A DNA stretch of 64,000 bases from Paulownia fortunei (GCA_019321725.1 CM033108.1:21093799-21157798); one strand, 5' to 3'. Shown: positions 22,621 through 34,112, numbered from the stretch's first letter. The notes: generated from the letters alone by a model not told the origin. Program-made: numbers and translations.

Positions 22621-23909
22621 AGAGGTCAAACCTCGGCTTCTGTTAGTTTCAATGTCTAGTATTCAGATTTACTTGTTAACTCATAAGAGTATCATTGGAA
22701 TTTATTATTTTCCTTACCTATTTTTCCTTTTCAACTATGGTCAAATTCTATTATTACAATACACATAATTGATTTTAATGAAGTTTTTAATATGATTTTC
22801 TCTTAGGTTTAATCCCATCTAGGAATTGTTAGGCCCCATGACTCATAACACATATTGAGAATAACCTATTCAAACACACTTGCCAAGTTGTAAGTATAAA
22901 ATCCACTTGAGACTTACAAGTCTAAAAAATATATTTGTCGAGTACAAGTATAAAATTTGCAAGCTTGAAAAAAGCACTTGCCGAGCTGCAAGGATAGGAA
23001 TCTACTTGAGTGGTTTTAAAAGGCACTTGCTCAACTGCAAGTATAAAATTCACTTTTACAAATACAAGTCTAAAAAGTGTATTTGCCGAGCTGCAAGTAT
23101 AAAATTCACTTTTTTTTTACAAATCTAACAACACTTTTGCTGGGCTATAAATGCATAATTTACTTACAAGTCTGAATGTATACTCTTGTTGAACTGCATG
23201 CATCAAGCCTAGAAGGATATACACCCCAAATAAGGAATACTCATATGGTGTGTATAAAAATATTCATCTAAAATATAATACTTTTAATAAATTAAGAAAG
23301 GGTGAGACAAATTTTTTTTTTAAATTTTGATCCTCATTAAATTCTAACAAAAGAGAAAAAGAAAAAGAAACTTGATGTCGGTCTAAGTTAGATCACAATC
23401 TAGAAAATTCTATATTAATAAGACATTTCAACAATTAATAACCTTTTTCAACCCCATTTCTTCTCCATCTTCAGTGCTTTGGAAGGAAAACAAGAAAAGC
23501 ATGATTTAGAGGGCCAACTTTAAGCAATTTTTTTCTCCAAAATAGGTCAACACCTACAATTTTCTCTCTATTTCAGAAAATTCCTAAATTCAAATTTAAT
23601 TTCCAGTTAAATTAATTTTTTTTTTGTGAATTTGGACTAAATGAACCAAAATTGAAAGATATTATGTGTAAGTTGCTAAACCAAATTTTAAATGACTAAA
23701 AGTGAATATATCAAGTCACATATACATCTTTGTGTGTCAATTTATTTATTTGACTATTTCTTCTTTTTTATGATGGCAAAAAGTTTTTTAGTTTAAGAGT
23801 TGGATGTAATTTTTCTATTGTTGTTGATAAAAGTAGATTTGCAACTTCCTATATATTGTCCAACAGAGAGATTCAATTCACCTTGTATCTCGTAATTATA
23901 TATTCATAT
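22621..23909. repeat. Degenerate tandem array (22,877-23,215) in AT-rich spacer
   Basis: About seven imperfect units of 45-60 bp carry CACTTGCCGAGCTGCAAG, TATAAAATTCACTT and ACAAGTCTAAAA. It follows the gypsy pol remnant, where Tat-lineage elements often have tandem repeats before the 3' LTR. No LTR for that pol was found. The remainder of the stretch is AT-rich with no gene seen. Confidence 0.6.
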
Positions 23910-24511
23910 TGATATGATATGGGCTTGGTTTGGTTCGTGATAAGTGCACGTGGGCGAAGTCTAAGATAAGTTGGGTTAGTCAATAACCTTATATGGGCTT
24001 CAATTCAAAAGACCTGATATTTTTACGATCCGCATCCATACAGTAGCTCGACAAGGTCATAACATGATATATGTTTGAGCTGACTTGAGCAGCTCGGACA
24101 TAACACTTGGTAATCATCGCTATAGGATAAAGTTAGGCAGTTATCTATGGATAATGACAACGAATATTATTTAGGGTAAATCACTAGACTAATGTTGTGT
24201 ACACTAGGACTATAACAATAAATGGGCAAAATTTTCTTTTTGCCCTAGGTAAGGCAATGTTATAATAAGAGCCTTAGGTTCCAAGCAAAAGGGTTCCACT
24301 CTTTGAATATACTTTTCTTTGATATACATTTCTTGTTTAAATAGCTTAAGTGAGGATTCTTCATGGCTTATTACTGACTTAAGCATCAGAGTGTCTACGT
24401 TGGGCCTTCCCCAACGCTTTATAGATCCAACCAACACTGTTCGTGGGTCAAGGTCAAGTGTTATTGAGATATATGGGTTTATTATTCTTGATGTGTATTT
24501 GTAACACATCA
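23910..24511 (+). repeat. Tat-like 5' LTR (602 bp)
   Basis: It aligns along its length with 29261-29973 (shared TCAATAACCTTATATGGGCT, AGTTAGGCA(G/A)TTATCTATGG, GAGCCTTAGGTTCCAAGCAA, AAGGGTTCCACTCTTTGAAT). It lacks about 110 bp present in the middle of the other LTR. Confidence 0.88.
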
Positions 24512-24513
24512 AG

Positions 24514-24530
24514 TGGCGCCGTTTGTGGGA
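24514..24530 (+). other. Primer-binding site (TGGCGCC type)
   Basis: TGGCGCCGTTTGTGGGA begins two bases after the 5' LTR. TGGCGCC-type sites are usual for Tat/Athila elements and pair with a host tRNA 3' end (commonly given as tRNA-Asp). Confidence 0.75.
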
Positions 24531-24820
24531 AAATTTGAGTTAAGGAGTGAGTTTAATTTGTATTTTGCTTCAGAATTTCATTAGAATATTTTCTAAGAAT
24601 TTTGCTTAAATTCCTCGTTCTTTGTCACAATTGTTTAGCAAGAACTTGAAACTAATCTGGTATTTTTCAAATTTAATTATGTTATTTAGTTTTCTTTGAG
24701 TTATTGTATCGAAATATTGAACGAAATATATATATATGGCAAACAATGGATTCCAACATGATTTGGACATAGAGATGAGTTTAGCTAAACAGAATAGGTT
24801 TTGTGATGAATAAAGTCTAG

Positions 24821-26126
24821 GTGAGGAAAAAAGGCTCACCCCCATTTACTCCTGGCACCATTCCCCATCTAACGGCAGTACCAAAGATGGGTGAGAGAAC
24901 TGAAGCTGCATTTAGCACTCCAATCACTTTGACATTAGAGAAAGTACAAGCTATGATAGCTGTTGTAGTGGGGAATAAGAGGGGGACTATGCCACCTCCT
25001 CATTCGCCTCCTCAAGTAAATGACAGTAACATAGCTAGAAAAGCCACCAAGCCTAATCAGGCAATAGATATTGAAGAGTGGATATTGAAGAGAGTCAAAC
25101 ATCCGTATCCCCTGATGAAACTACTTCCAAGGTTCAGACCGACTTATCTAGATGAATGGAAGAATTGTATAAAGAAATGAGAGAGATAAAGAGGAATATG
25201 GCTTAAAAACGTTAGTTCATAAGGGTATTCCTTTTTCTAAAGAAGTTATGACTGATGAATTGCCCCCTAGTTTCAAGCTATTGTGTTATGAGTATGATGG
25301 AACCACTAACCCATGGGATCAAGTATGCCGATTTGAGAATTCTCTATGCTTCACTATTACTCAAATGGGGTTAAATGTAGGGTTTTCTTGACGACGTTGA
25401 CTAAATTGGCTTAGCAATAGTTTAATCAACTCCTAGCAAATTCTATTAATTTATTTGATGAGTTCAACTTGGTATTCTTACATCAATTTGTTAGTTCTAA
25501 AAAACATCAAAAGACCACTCTGACGGTTTTTAGCATCAAGCAGAAGAAAAATAAAGGGTTGAGAGTTATAATAAAGGTTTATTACAGCTGCCTGGAGGTG
25601 CACTCTACCACACATGATGGGCTCACTAATGCATTGGCATAGGGGCTCCAAAATGGAGAATTTTTCAAATCCTTGGCAAAAACGCCAGCACAAAATTTTG
25701 ATAACCTATTGTCAAGAGCTGAGAAACATATCAACATGGAAGAGGCACAAAAAATGAAGAGGGGTGAAGGAGATGATAAGAAGAAAGACAAAAAAAATGG
25801 AAAAAAGAAAAGAAAACTAAGGTCAGCCCTACCAAAAAGAGAGGTTAGAGAATAAGGGAGGACTCCAGCTGCGCTATGAGAAATACATACCTTTGATGAT
25901 GCCTCACTCATAGGTCCTTGTAGCTATAGAAGGGCATCTAGCATTGCAATGGCCTAGGACCTATTCACACGTTCACAAGAAAGCCAAGTCAAAAAAGTTT
26001 TTTAGATTCCACAATAGCTATAAGCATAACACTAATGATGGCAATTATCTAAAAGATGAGATTGAAAGGATGATCATGGCCAAGCATTTGAAGGCGTTCA
26101 TCTATAAGGATCGGGAGCAGCCTTAG
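24821..26126 (+). pseudogene. Tat-like gag (retrotrans_gag), broken
   Basis: The first frame (24,821-25,180, 119 residues) holds a Pro-rich N-terminus. Near 25,260-25,370 CYEYDGTTNPWDQVCRFENS matches the start of the gag core (YDGTxDPxDHxxxF). Near 25,400-25,660 further core follows: FNQLLANSINLFDEF, LHQFVSSKKHQKTT and LQNGEFFKSLA. The frame at 25,673-25,855 carries FDNLLSRAEKHINMEEA and a KKKDKKNGKKKRK tail. 25,944-26,126 ends with FRFHNSYKHNTNDGNYLKDE, the position of the gag zinc-knuckle-like part, with its Cys residues lost. Several stops and shifts make it a pseudogene, but the domain order is clear. Confidence 0.75.
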
Positions 26127-26599
26127 AGGCAAAAGAGGAAAGTGGATAGATAGGGAGGATTTGGCTGCGTTGGCTCAGTTGGGGTTGGACGAGCTTAAAG
26201 ATGAGTAGGAGGATTTGGCTGCATTGGTTGAGCTGGTTAAATTAAGGCCGAACGAGCTGGTGGAGCAAGAATGAGAAAAGAATACAATGCTAGAGTTAAG
26301 CTGGAAGCTCAGTTCTTTGTTAGGGTTTTGAGAACCCAAACATAGGCATTCTCCCACCAAGAATGACTGGTGGGCTCGGTAGGGTTGCCCTCTCAACTCT
26401 TCACAGGAGGAAGATTGCGTAAGTGGGCTCATGAGTCAAGCCCTCCCTAGAAGTCTTGTCCTTAAGACTGCTCCAGTGCACATCTGAAGCTATAGTGGTA
26501 ATACTCTAGAGCAGCAGGAGCTACTTTACTTAGATAAAATTTTGACTGGAAAAAAGATGAGAGAAGCTCTTGGCAGCAACAGAGGTCCATGAAGTTGTG

Positions 26600-28500
26600 G
26601 CTAGCTCGAGTATGGGAAAATCCAATCCGCACTGGTATCCTACTTCATCCCACTCCTTCTTTTTAGAAATCTAGATAAGGGGTTTGACATGGTCTTTCTC
26701 GGCATCTTACAATTTTGCCTCTAGCTCCTGAAGGCACGACTCGTATGAACCCTGTTTAGTAGAGCTCATTCTTGAGCATATAATTTACTTCTTACTTCTT
26801 GGTAGAAAGGGCCTCTATAGCTAGGTCGAATAAAGCTCAGCCATCAGCATAGTAGCATGCAATCAACATAAGTGTTAAGAGTAATGAAAGGTAACAATAA
26901 TAAAGTTTGGGACCTTAGCCTGGAATTTGGTCAGTGAGGTTGTCTTCCTAATAGAGTCCATCTTCTTGATGATTTTCCTATCACGAGGTGGCACTATACC
27001 TTTCAAAAATTGGCGAGCAATATTTCCATCATCAGATTATAGTAAATAGGAGATAGTTGGAATAGGGTAGGGGTGTTCCAACAAAAGGATAAGCCTCTTT
27101 GAAGAAGGTTTGGCCTTTTTGGTTGCCCCCGAGTAGACTTTTGGAAAGACTGAGCTGGCATCTTACCCTTGTATGCTTGCCGAATAGGGATGGAGTGGTG
27201 GACAAAAAAGAGCTCAATCATCAGGTTATCTGCCCGCTCGAATAGGAAGTGTTTAGAAGAGAGTTATCAGCAAGGCGACTGTTGAAAGGGAAAGTCTGAT
27301 TGGGCCCAGTAGTAGCCGAGCTGGACAGAGGAGTGGTAGTAGGAGCTAGGACAAGAAGAGGGGCAGAGGTAGCCCCTTGGCTAGCAGCTTCAGCACCTTG
27401 CCTATCTAATCCCTCTTGGAACTCAAGAACCATATCAGAAAACATTTTGTTTGAACAGAAAGACAAATATTAAAAAATAAAAAACAAACAAACAATAACA
27501 TAATAAAAATGCAACTGCATATACCTAGGTCTTGGGGGGGCTTGGCTCTCAAAGGACTTAACTCGAAATGGTAGAGAAGGGAAGGAGATTCATATAGGTG
27601 TTGGCAATAATATTTTCTTTCATTTAGATGATTAAGAAGGCTCATGTAGGCTTGGGGGCATTTCTGGGGTTCAGTTTCTCTTGCTCAGGCAATTGCCACA
27701 CCTACTATTAATAAAAGCCCCAAGGAATTAGGGAGTAGATAAAAAAAATAATGCTCATTCCACTTTTTAATAGAGCTTGGAGACTTGGCTAAAAATTTAG
27801 CAAGGCCACAAGAAGTCAAGTAAAAATGACTAGGAGTAGAAGTCCTGGCCTAAAAATAAAAATAGAATAAGTCAGTCGTGGGTTCAGCTCCGTGGTATGA
27901 CACCACCATGGTAAAGTTAGTCATTAATTGAAAAAAGTTTGGAGTGAATAGGTTCAGAGGAATACGGTACTTTTTTGGAAACGTTAACAAAGAGATGAGG
28001 AATAGGGAAATGGAGACCACCATTGAGTTGAGCAACGAAGAATGTAAGATATTTTAGAGGAGGAAAAGGTCACTGATGGGTTTGAGCAGGAACTAACCTA
28101 TAGTTAGGGGGTTTAGCTACATTGGTTCTAAGGTTACTTAATCGTTCTTGGGACACTGTGGAGAGACCCAACTAGCCTTTGGAAGACTTAGGTAAGGTAG
28201 CTATGGTATTACAGAAAGAGGTTGAGCTATGGGAGGAGGGGAACTCTTTTCTACCTCAATAGTTGGGATAGGTTCGGCCAAAGGAAGGGCTGAGTTGGGT
28301 CTTGGTTCATTAGGATATGAGAAAAATCCTTCTTCAGAAGTTTCATCCCTTAGGGCTAGAGGTTGGCGAACAAGCTGTTTAGCCCCTATGTCAGCCCGGG
28401 GGAACTCAACTTGCTCAGATGAGGATATTGATTCGCCTTGAGACTTTGTGGCTTCAATATCAGATTGGGATGAAGTACTAGGCTCACGGGTTGGAGTAGT
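26600..28500 (-). pseudogene. Antisense ORF with putative gypsy-type transposon domain (PF04195-like)
   Basis: The - strand between gag and the 3' LTR holds a decayed gene. About 28,490-28,210 is a long open acidic, Ser/Pro-rich segment (SSQSDIEATKSQGESISSSE ...). About 28,060-27,750 reads VAQLNGGLHFPIPHLFV, RIPLNLFTPNFFQLMTNFTM, VEPT-like AEPTTDLFYFYF and KSPSSIKKWNEHYFF. This resembles the plant domain called putative gypsy type transposon (FPLHPFxxxxL...QLxPNxWR...PTxxLFxxFF...GLPSSxKxWKxRFFFV). Downstream 27,466-27,221 has a Ser/Thr-rich linker, and about 26,760-26,580 has a YQCGLDFPxLELA-like end. Extra antisense ORFs 3' of the coding region are known in Grande/Retand-type Tat elements. 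Function is unknown. Confidence 0.6.
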
Positions 28501-29240
28501 TCATCCCCCGAGCCATTAAAAGTTAGAGAAATAGAAATGTTAGAAGAATCAACATAATGGGTATTGTCAGAATTAGCCCATGTTGAAAACTGGCAAGAAT
28601 AATTCTATTTGTTTGGAAACAAATGAGAGAAGTGGAGAATGAGTGGATTTAATCCACGAATCAAAAAATAAAAAGGAAAGAAGAAAAAAAATAGAAATAG
28701 AGAAATAAAGGAAAAAGGCACAAAGTAGTACCTTTGTGGCGGGGGATGGAAATTGGAGGCTTGCCGGAATGTTGCTAGGGAGTTTGCCGAAAAATAATTC
28801 CTTAGTAATAGTTAGGGTTTTTCTTGCTTAAAATGTAGGGGAGTGAAAAGTGTTGAAAGGATAGGGGTCATCCTCTTTTATATGTTTAAGAAAATAGGTT
28901 AAAAGTCTAATAAATTTGGGTCGTTGATTGGAGATCTTTACGGAAGGCTCAAATCTATTTATTTAAATAATCGATGGTCGAATTTATGATGTGGGACACA
29001 TGTACGGAAAAGGAAAATCCATCTATTGGAATAATAATTACCCCTTTATCCCTTCAGATTCAAAAGGAATATTGAGATTGATGAAATAATAATATGAGAG
29101 ACGTCATCGGGATCCTATGGATGATGAGGAATGTCTTTTCCATGTAGTTATTTTTAGGAAGATTCAATGGGATTGCTCAACTAGAATAATAATTTAGGAT
29201 CGAGATGATTTCTTACTCTGCTTAAATAAACTTAGATCAA

Positions 29241-29260
29241 ACAGACTAGGGAGGACTAGT
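29241..29260 (+). other. Polypurine tract of the Tat-like element
   Basis: ACAGACTAGGGAGGACTAGT lies directly before the 3' LTR start. Purine-rich AGGGAGGA is the likely plus-strand primer site. Confidence 0.6.
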
Positions 29261-29973
29261 TGATATGGTATGGGTTTGGCCTGATTCATGATAGGTACAT
29301 GTAGGTGGAGTTTCAGATGAATTGGGTTGGTCAATAACCTTATATGGGCTTAAATCCAGAAGACCTTATATTTTTACAGTTCAAATCCGTACAGTTGCTT
29401 GGTCAGGTACATATTAGAGACTGTAGAACCGAGCTAAGATGGTTCGACAGCCAGAGGGTTACCTAATAATAAGTGAATCTGGGCAGAATGGCTCTGTTTC
29501 TAGATGGTCATCAGTTCGCGTCCGAGCTGACTTGAGCAGCTCAGACATAAGGCTTGATGGAAATAATGTGGTGTATGTTCGAGCATGCCTGATAACCATC
29601 GCTATAGGACAAAGTTAGGCAATTATCTATGGATAATGGTAGAAAATATTATCTAAGACAAATCACTAGACAGATGATGTGTACATTAGGCAGTTATAAC
29701 AATAAATGAGCAAAATTTTCTTTTGCCCCAGATAAGGCCATGTTATAAGTAAGAGCCTTAGGTTCCAAGCAAAAGGGTTCCACTCTTTGAATACACTTTT
29801 CTTTTGATATACATTTCTTATTTTAATAGTTTGGGTAAGGATTTTTCATGGCTTATTACTCACTTAAGCATCGAAGTTCGTGGGTTGGAGTAGATTGAAT
29901 AGTGGGTCAAAGTTAACTATTATTGAGATTTATGGGTTTATTATTCTTGATGTGTTTTATTTATAACACATCA
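29261..29973 (+). repeat. Tat-like 3' LTR (713 bp)
   Basis: It starts TGATATGG and ends ATAACACATCA, followed by the CATAT target copy. Compared with the 5' LTR it has an extra block around 29,420-29,540 (GAACCGAGCTAAGATGG...), so the two LTRs differ by substitutions and indels and the insertion is not recent. Confidence 0.88.
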
Positions 29974-29978
29974 CATAT

Positions 29979-30834
29979 ATATTAGAATTTAAAGTTGTTA
30001 ATGCGTGTAAATGTAAAATCATATAGAATTTATATGAAACTATTTTTATTCTAAAATTCCTCGATAACTTAAAAAGAGTTAAAAATGTAAATGCCAAATC
30101 ACTCCCTAAAAGAGAGAGGGGAAAAAATACTCCAATTTCATTGAAAAGAAATCAAGAATTGCACTATTTTGTACATGTTACTCTTTGATTAGTATCTATT
30201 AGATATTAAGAAAGCCAACGTAACTTGTCTGTCAGTCTTGTGTTCTATTAAACTGAGGCTTAATTCAAACCTTTTGATATATAATTTTTAATTAAAACTC
30301 TAGCTGTCTTTTATACCTTGATAAATAATTAATATTTTTGCAAAAGATTTTTCAAAATTTTTGTTCAATTTATTGACAAATACGAGGATTTTCATTTGAA
30401 AATAGCAATTATTGAGACCGAGGCGTTTTTCTATTTTTTATAATTGAACCAATCAAACATGTTAGTAGTCTTATATACATTAAGATATATATAATTATTT
30501 ATCAATTATTATTAAATACAATGGATAATGATGATACCAAAGCTACACAAAGGGTTGAAAAAACTTATTTTTTAAGTTAGACAAACACTTGTTGACTTTC
30601 GGCTAAAACATAGATCTCGAGAATATCATCATTAATGTAATAATCATTTGGTCAACTGTTCTTTTTTTTAATCTAAAGAAACTGTACTTTGCTGTGTTAA
30701 TTAATGTTATTAATACAAATAACTAGAAAATGAAGAAAGTAAGATTAATTTCATTACATAAATATCCCAGTTTTCACTCAAAACCATACAAAGAGATTCT
30801 AAGTTATATGCACACATTCTTGCAAATAGCAAAG
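29979..30834. other. AT-rich upstream region of the BAHD gene
   Basis: No gene or repeat is recognised. It presumably contains the promoter of the acyltransferase. TATATATAA-like strings near 30,470-30,495 are far from the coding start, and I do not assign a TATA box. Confidence 0.35.
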
Positions 30835-32172
30835 ATGGAAGGTCGTGTGCAAGTAATCGCCAGAGAGATTATCAAGCCCTCATCTGAAACTCCCCATCAC
30901 CTCAAAAAGTTTAAGCTTTCATACCTGGATCAATTAGCACCCTCTGTGTATTTTCCCGTCGTCTTCTTCTACCAAGCTGATGAATTAAGAGGCTTGACTA
31001 TCTCTAACCATGTCCGAATATCTCAACAGCTGAAACAGTCCCTCTCAGACACTTTAACTTCATTCTACCCATTAGCAGGAAGGATTGAAGATAATTTCGT
31101 CGTTGATTGCAGTGATGCCGGTGTTGGGTTCATCGAAGCTCGAGTTCATGCTCAACTCATGGATGCCATACAAGAGCCCAACATGGAAGAGTTGAAGCAG
31201 TACCTTCCAATGGATCCTACTACTGCAGGTGGCCTTGGTGAAGGGACCCTTTTCTTCGTGCAAATCAATTTGTTTGATTGTGGAGGAATTGCTATTGGGG
31301 TGTGCTTTTCACATCAAATAGCTGATTGCACATCTATAATGGCGTTTGTCAATGCGTGGGCTGCCACATGCCGAGGGGAAGCTGAAATCTCTCGATTCAG
31401 TTTCGATCTGGCCAATTATTTCCCAGCCGGGGACTTTCTGGGCTCTCGTTTCTCGGGATTCCCCATGTCTGACGACAAGTTCATGACAAAAAGGTTCGTG
31501 TTCGAGAAGGAAAAATTGGCAGCTCTTAAACAAGCTGCTACCTCCCCTTCTAGATCAACTGTCAAGAATCCCACTCGAGTGGAACTCGTCTCAGCTTTTA
31601 TCTGGAAATGTTTCTTAGAGGTGGCCAAATTTAACAACCTGCACGCAAAAAGGATTTTAGCAGCATTCCATGTAGTGAACCTGAGGACAAGAACGAGCCC
31701 ACCTCAGCTTCTTGAAAATGTTTTTGGCAACTGCACCATGTTAGCATTGGCACTCTCCAATACTAACGTAGAATCTGAACAATATAAGCGTCTTGAAGAA
31801 TTTCATGATCTGGTAAGCAAATTGAGAAGCTCGATTAGAACAATCAGTGACGATTACATTACAAAAGCGCAAAGTGGAGATAGTTATTTGAATGATCACT
31901 ATGAGGTGTTTTCTCTACTTTCCAAAGGAGAACTGGTGCGGTGTTCCTTCAGCAGTTGGTGTAGGTTACCTGTGTATGATGTAGATTACGGATGGGGAAA
32001 CCCAATTTGGTTGTGCACCACAGCCTTGCCATCAAAGAATCTTACAGTTTTGGTGAGCAGCAGATGCGGAGAGGGCATAGAAGCTTGGGTCAACATGAAT
32101 CAAGACAACCTAGAAATGCTTGAAACCCAAATCAAACTCATTTCCACTAATGTAAATGATATGGAATCCTGA
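30730..32172 (+). CDS. BAHD acyltransferase, vinorine synthase-like
   Basis: Cytosolic acyl-CoA-dependent O- or N-acyltransferase family of plant specialised metabolism. The open frame is 480 residues from 30730. The family usually starts at the position of the internal MEGRVQVIAREIIKPSS (Met 36, base 30835), giving 445 residues, the normal length, so 30835 is the better start. Visible family marks (480-residue numbering): YPLAGR 113-118, catalytic HxxxD as H195-QIA-D199, and DYGWG 419-423 in place of the usual DFGWG, a mild variant. Opening KKFKLSYLDQLAP and VFFYQ fit clade III members such as vinorine synthase and salutaridinol acetyltransferase. No intron or stop breaks it. Acceptor cannot be told from sequence. 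It is surrounded by transposons, with no pathway neighbours in the window. Confidence 0.93.
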   Translation: MKKVRLISLHKYPSFHSKPYKEILSYMHTFLQIAKMEGRVQVIAREIIKPSSETPHHLKKFKLSYLDQLAPSVYFPVVFFYQADELRGLTISNHVRISQQLKQSLSDTLTSFYPLAGRIEDNFVVDCSDAGVGFIEARVHAQLMDAIQEPNMEELKQYLPMDPTTAGGLGEGTLFFVQINLFDCGGIAIGVCFSHQIADCTSIMAFVNAWAATCRGEAEISRFSFDLANYFPAGDFLGSRFSGFPMSDDKFMTKRFVFEKEKLAALKQAATSPSRSTVKNPTRVELVSAFIWKCFLEVAKFNNLHAKRILAAFHVVNLRTRTSPPQLLENVFGNCTMLALALSNTNVESEQYKRLEEFHDLVSKLRSSIRTISDDYITKAQSGDSYLNDHYEVFSLLSKGELVRCSFSSWCRLPVYDVDYGWGNPIWLCTTALPSKNLTVLVSSRCGEGIEAWVNMNQDNLEMLETQIKLISTNVNDMES

Positions 32173-33110
32173 ACTTCAAGTTCTATAAGGTTGGTGAAAA
32201 GATATAATTGCCAATGAAGTCTAGTCAAACGGTGAAGTTGAGGCCCTTAGGTAAGTTCGAATCCCATTAAAATATATGTTAAAGGTTGATTGTTGATTGA
32301 TAGTTGATGTAAGCTATTCATGAAAAAAAAACTAAGGCATTAAGATTATGAGTTTTGAGTTTGAATCTTATTAGAGCGTGGATTAAAGATTAATCCTTTA
32401 TTGAATAATTTTTAATAATTAATATCAACAATATAATTACATATGTAATTGATTCATTTCCAAAAAGAAAACTAGAGAGAGAGAGTCCTTAAAAGTATTT
32501 ACTAAATTGTTGTACTTTTCATTGTTTTTAACCTGGCCTTAAATTCAGAATTGTCTCTCAGAATTTTCTAAGCTTGGTAATGAAAAGCAGAACATGTCTT
32601 TAGACATGAGATTGTTTACACCAGCTACATCAGCATTCTCGAGCCCACTGAGCAAATAAAATTGCAAGTTATCCTATTACCAAATCGTAATATGATCCAG
32701 TTACAATCTATATTTCTGATCATTTAAGGATCCAAATTCGAATGTGAAATCGATTATAAATATCAGAATATAGATAAATTCAAATATAATGATGCACAAT
32801 CTGACTGAATCATGTAAATGTAGAATCTTATACATTTTCATATATAACGAGTATTATTGCAAATATCTTTTGAGTTAAAAATTAACTTTTATATATAGAT
32901 TTCTAAGGAAAAAAATATGATTAAAGTTTTTCTATACATGTTTCAGATTTTAATTCGAAATCGTGTTCTTGGACTTCTACAAAATTCAGATCTAACTAAA
33001 ATATTTAAAATTTGATTGGATCAAAATTCAAATTCTTGGACTTTTACCAAATTTCTGTCTATTTAGGCCACAACTAGACAAAGTTAATAACCCAAATCCG
33101 ACCTATTTGA
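32173..33110. other. 3' flank of BAHD gene, AT-rich, no gene
   Basis: It holds the likely 3' UTR and AT-rich spacer. A GAGAGAGAGAG run lies at about 32,475-32,487. Nothing else is recognised. Confidence 0.4.
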
Positions 33111-33111
33111 C

Positions 33112-33365
33112 AATAGAATGCTTAAAGTAACATCACAAGAGAGCTTGGGAGAAGAGTAAGAAATTTTGACATTGGCTCTTGGCAAATTTTTTAACTTGTG
33201 AATGACACTCTACAACACTCTCCCAGACAAAACTTGTGCTGGGATTTATGCTAATTTACTTGTAGAAAGAAAAAGTATTTTTAGAATGCTAACCAGCATT
33301 TGATCTTGTTAGTCCTTGGGCAGCTTGAATACCCTCTGAACTAGAAGTTGTGTGAATTGGATTAT
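33112..33365. repeat. Dispersed repeat, copy B (pairs with 6,880-7,165)
   Basis: Direct-orientation copy of the repeat near 6.9-7.2 kb, with shared AACATCACAAGA, GGGAGAAGAGT, TGAATGACACT, TTGTGCTGGGAT, AAAAGTATTTTTAGAAT and TTAGTCCTTGGGCAGC blocks. Confidence 0.65.
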
Positions 33366-33935
33366 CAAAATCTCCTGGATGCTTTAATTGAAGTTGGACA
33401 TTTAACAGGTGGTGTCCCTCCATTATTTTTTTGAAAATATATGACAAGAAATTGGTCCACACAATTCTGATTAATGACCTCAATAATTGCAAACCTTTTT
33501 TTTTTTTTTTTTTTGAAGTTTCCCTTCAAATTATTGTTGTTTTTTTTCCGTTGCCCAGTATTTTCCAATGGTAAATTACGTAAAATATCTTTCTGTTTTA
33601 AAAATTTTGCAAAAAGATCTTCGTATGTTAATAAAATAACTCAAAAACCCTTGTGATTTTAAAACCATGCACACAAGCTCTTTTCGTTATCAACTTTAAC
33701 GTTGTTAACTTTTAATGAATTCTCCTTTGTTGCCCTTTTATTAATTAGACACTAGTTTTTATAAGCTTGTGATTTCAATTGTTGGATCTCATATAAATAT
33801 TTAATGGTTGTCGATCATCTATAAATTTTATTAACTATTAGATCTAACCTGAAATCAAAATTAATGACCCATTTTTATATTCAAGTTTTTCAAACAAAGT
33901 AAATAGTTGGAAGAAGTATGGAGTGGTTCATTGAG
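33366..33935. other. AT-rich spacer with a T-homopolymer
   Basis: A run of about 20 T lies at 33,495-33,514. No gene was recognised. The frames crossing the T-run are low complexity. Confidence 0.4.
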
Positions 33936-33939
33936 GGGG

Positions 33940-34112
33940 AGGGGATGTTGGTGGGGATAGGTTTGGGGTTTAAGGTGGCCGTGGAGTTCTGGGGATGAGA
34001 TTTGTAGGATGGATATAGAGGTTTAGGGTGGCAGGGGGTGGGGATCGGGTTTGGGGTTGTGGGGAGCGAGGAGTGTTAGGAATGGGGTTTGCGAGTTTGG
34101 GGGTGGTAGGGT
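33940..34112. repeat. G-rich direct repeat, copy 1
   Basis: About 170 bp rich in GGGGTTTGG-type runs, sharing GGAGTTCTGGGGATGAGATT, GGATGGATATAG and GTGTTAGGAATGGGGTTTG with 34,821-34,995. On the opposite strand both copies read as Pro/Leu/Asn-rich low-complexity frames. Confidence 0.75.

Larger units (their letters stand above)
23910..29973 (+). mobile_element. Tat-like LTR retrotransposon with gag and antisense ORF, no pol
   Basis: Both LTRs are present (23910-24511 and 29261-29973), ends TGATATG...CACATCA, with a perfect CATAT target duplication (23905-23909 and 29974-29978). PBS and PPT are in place. The interior holds a gag region (24,821-26,126, + strand) and an antisense gene region (about 26,600-28,500, - strand). 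No protease, RT, RNase H or integrase motifs are visible. This is the plan of gag-only non-autonomous (TR-GAG type) elements, which would need enzymes from a related autonomous Tat element. Total 6,064 bp. Confidence 0.85.

Noticed and set aside
23910..24511. Assigning the Tat pol remnant at 19.9-22.6 kb to the element at 23.9-30.0 kb
   Set aside because: The pol lies outside the two LTRs and the CATAT duplication, so it belongs to a different insertion even though both are Tat-like and on the + strand.
31072..31637. Minus-strand frames within the acyltransferase
   Set aside because: Shadows of the BAHD coding frame.
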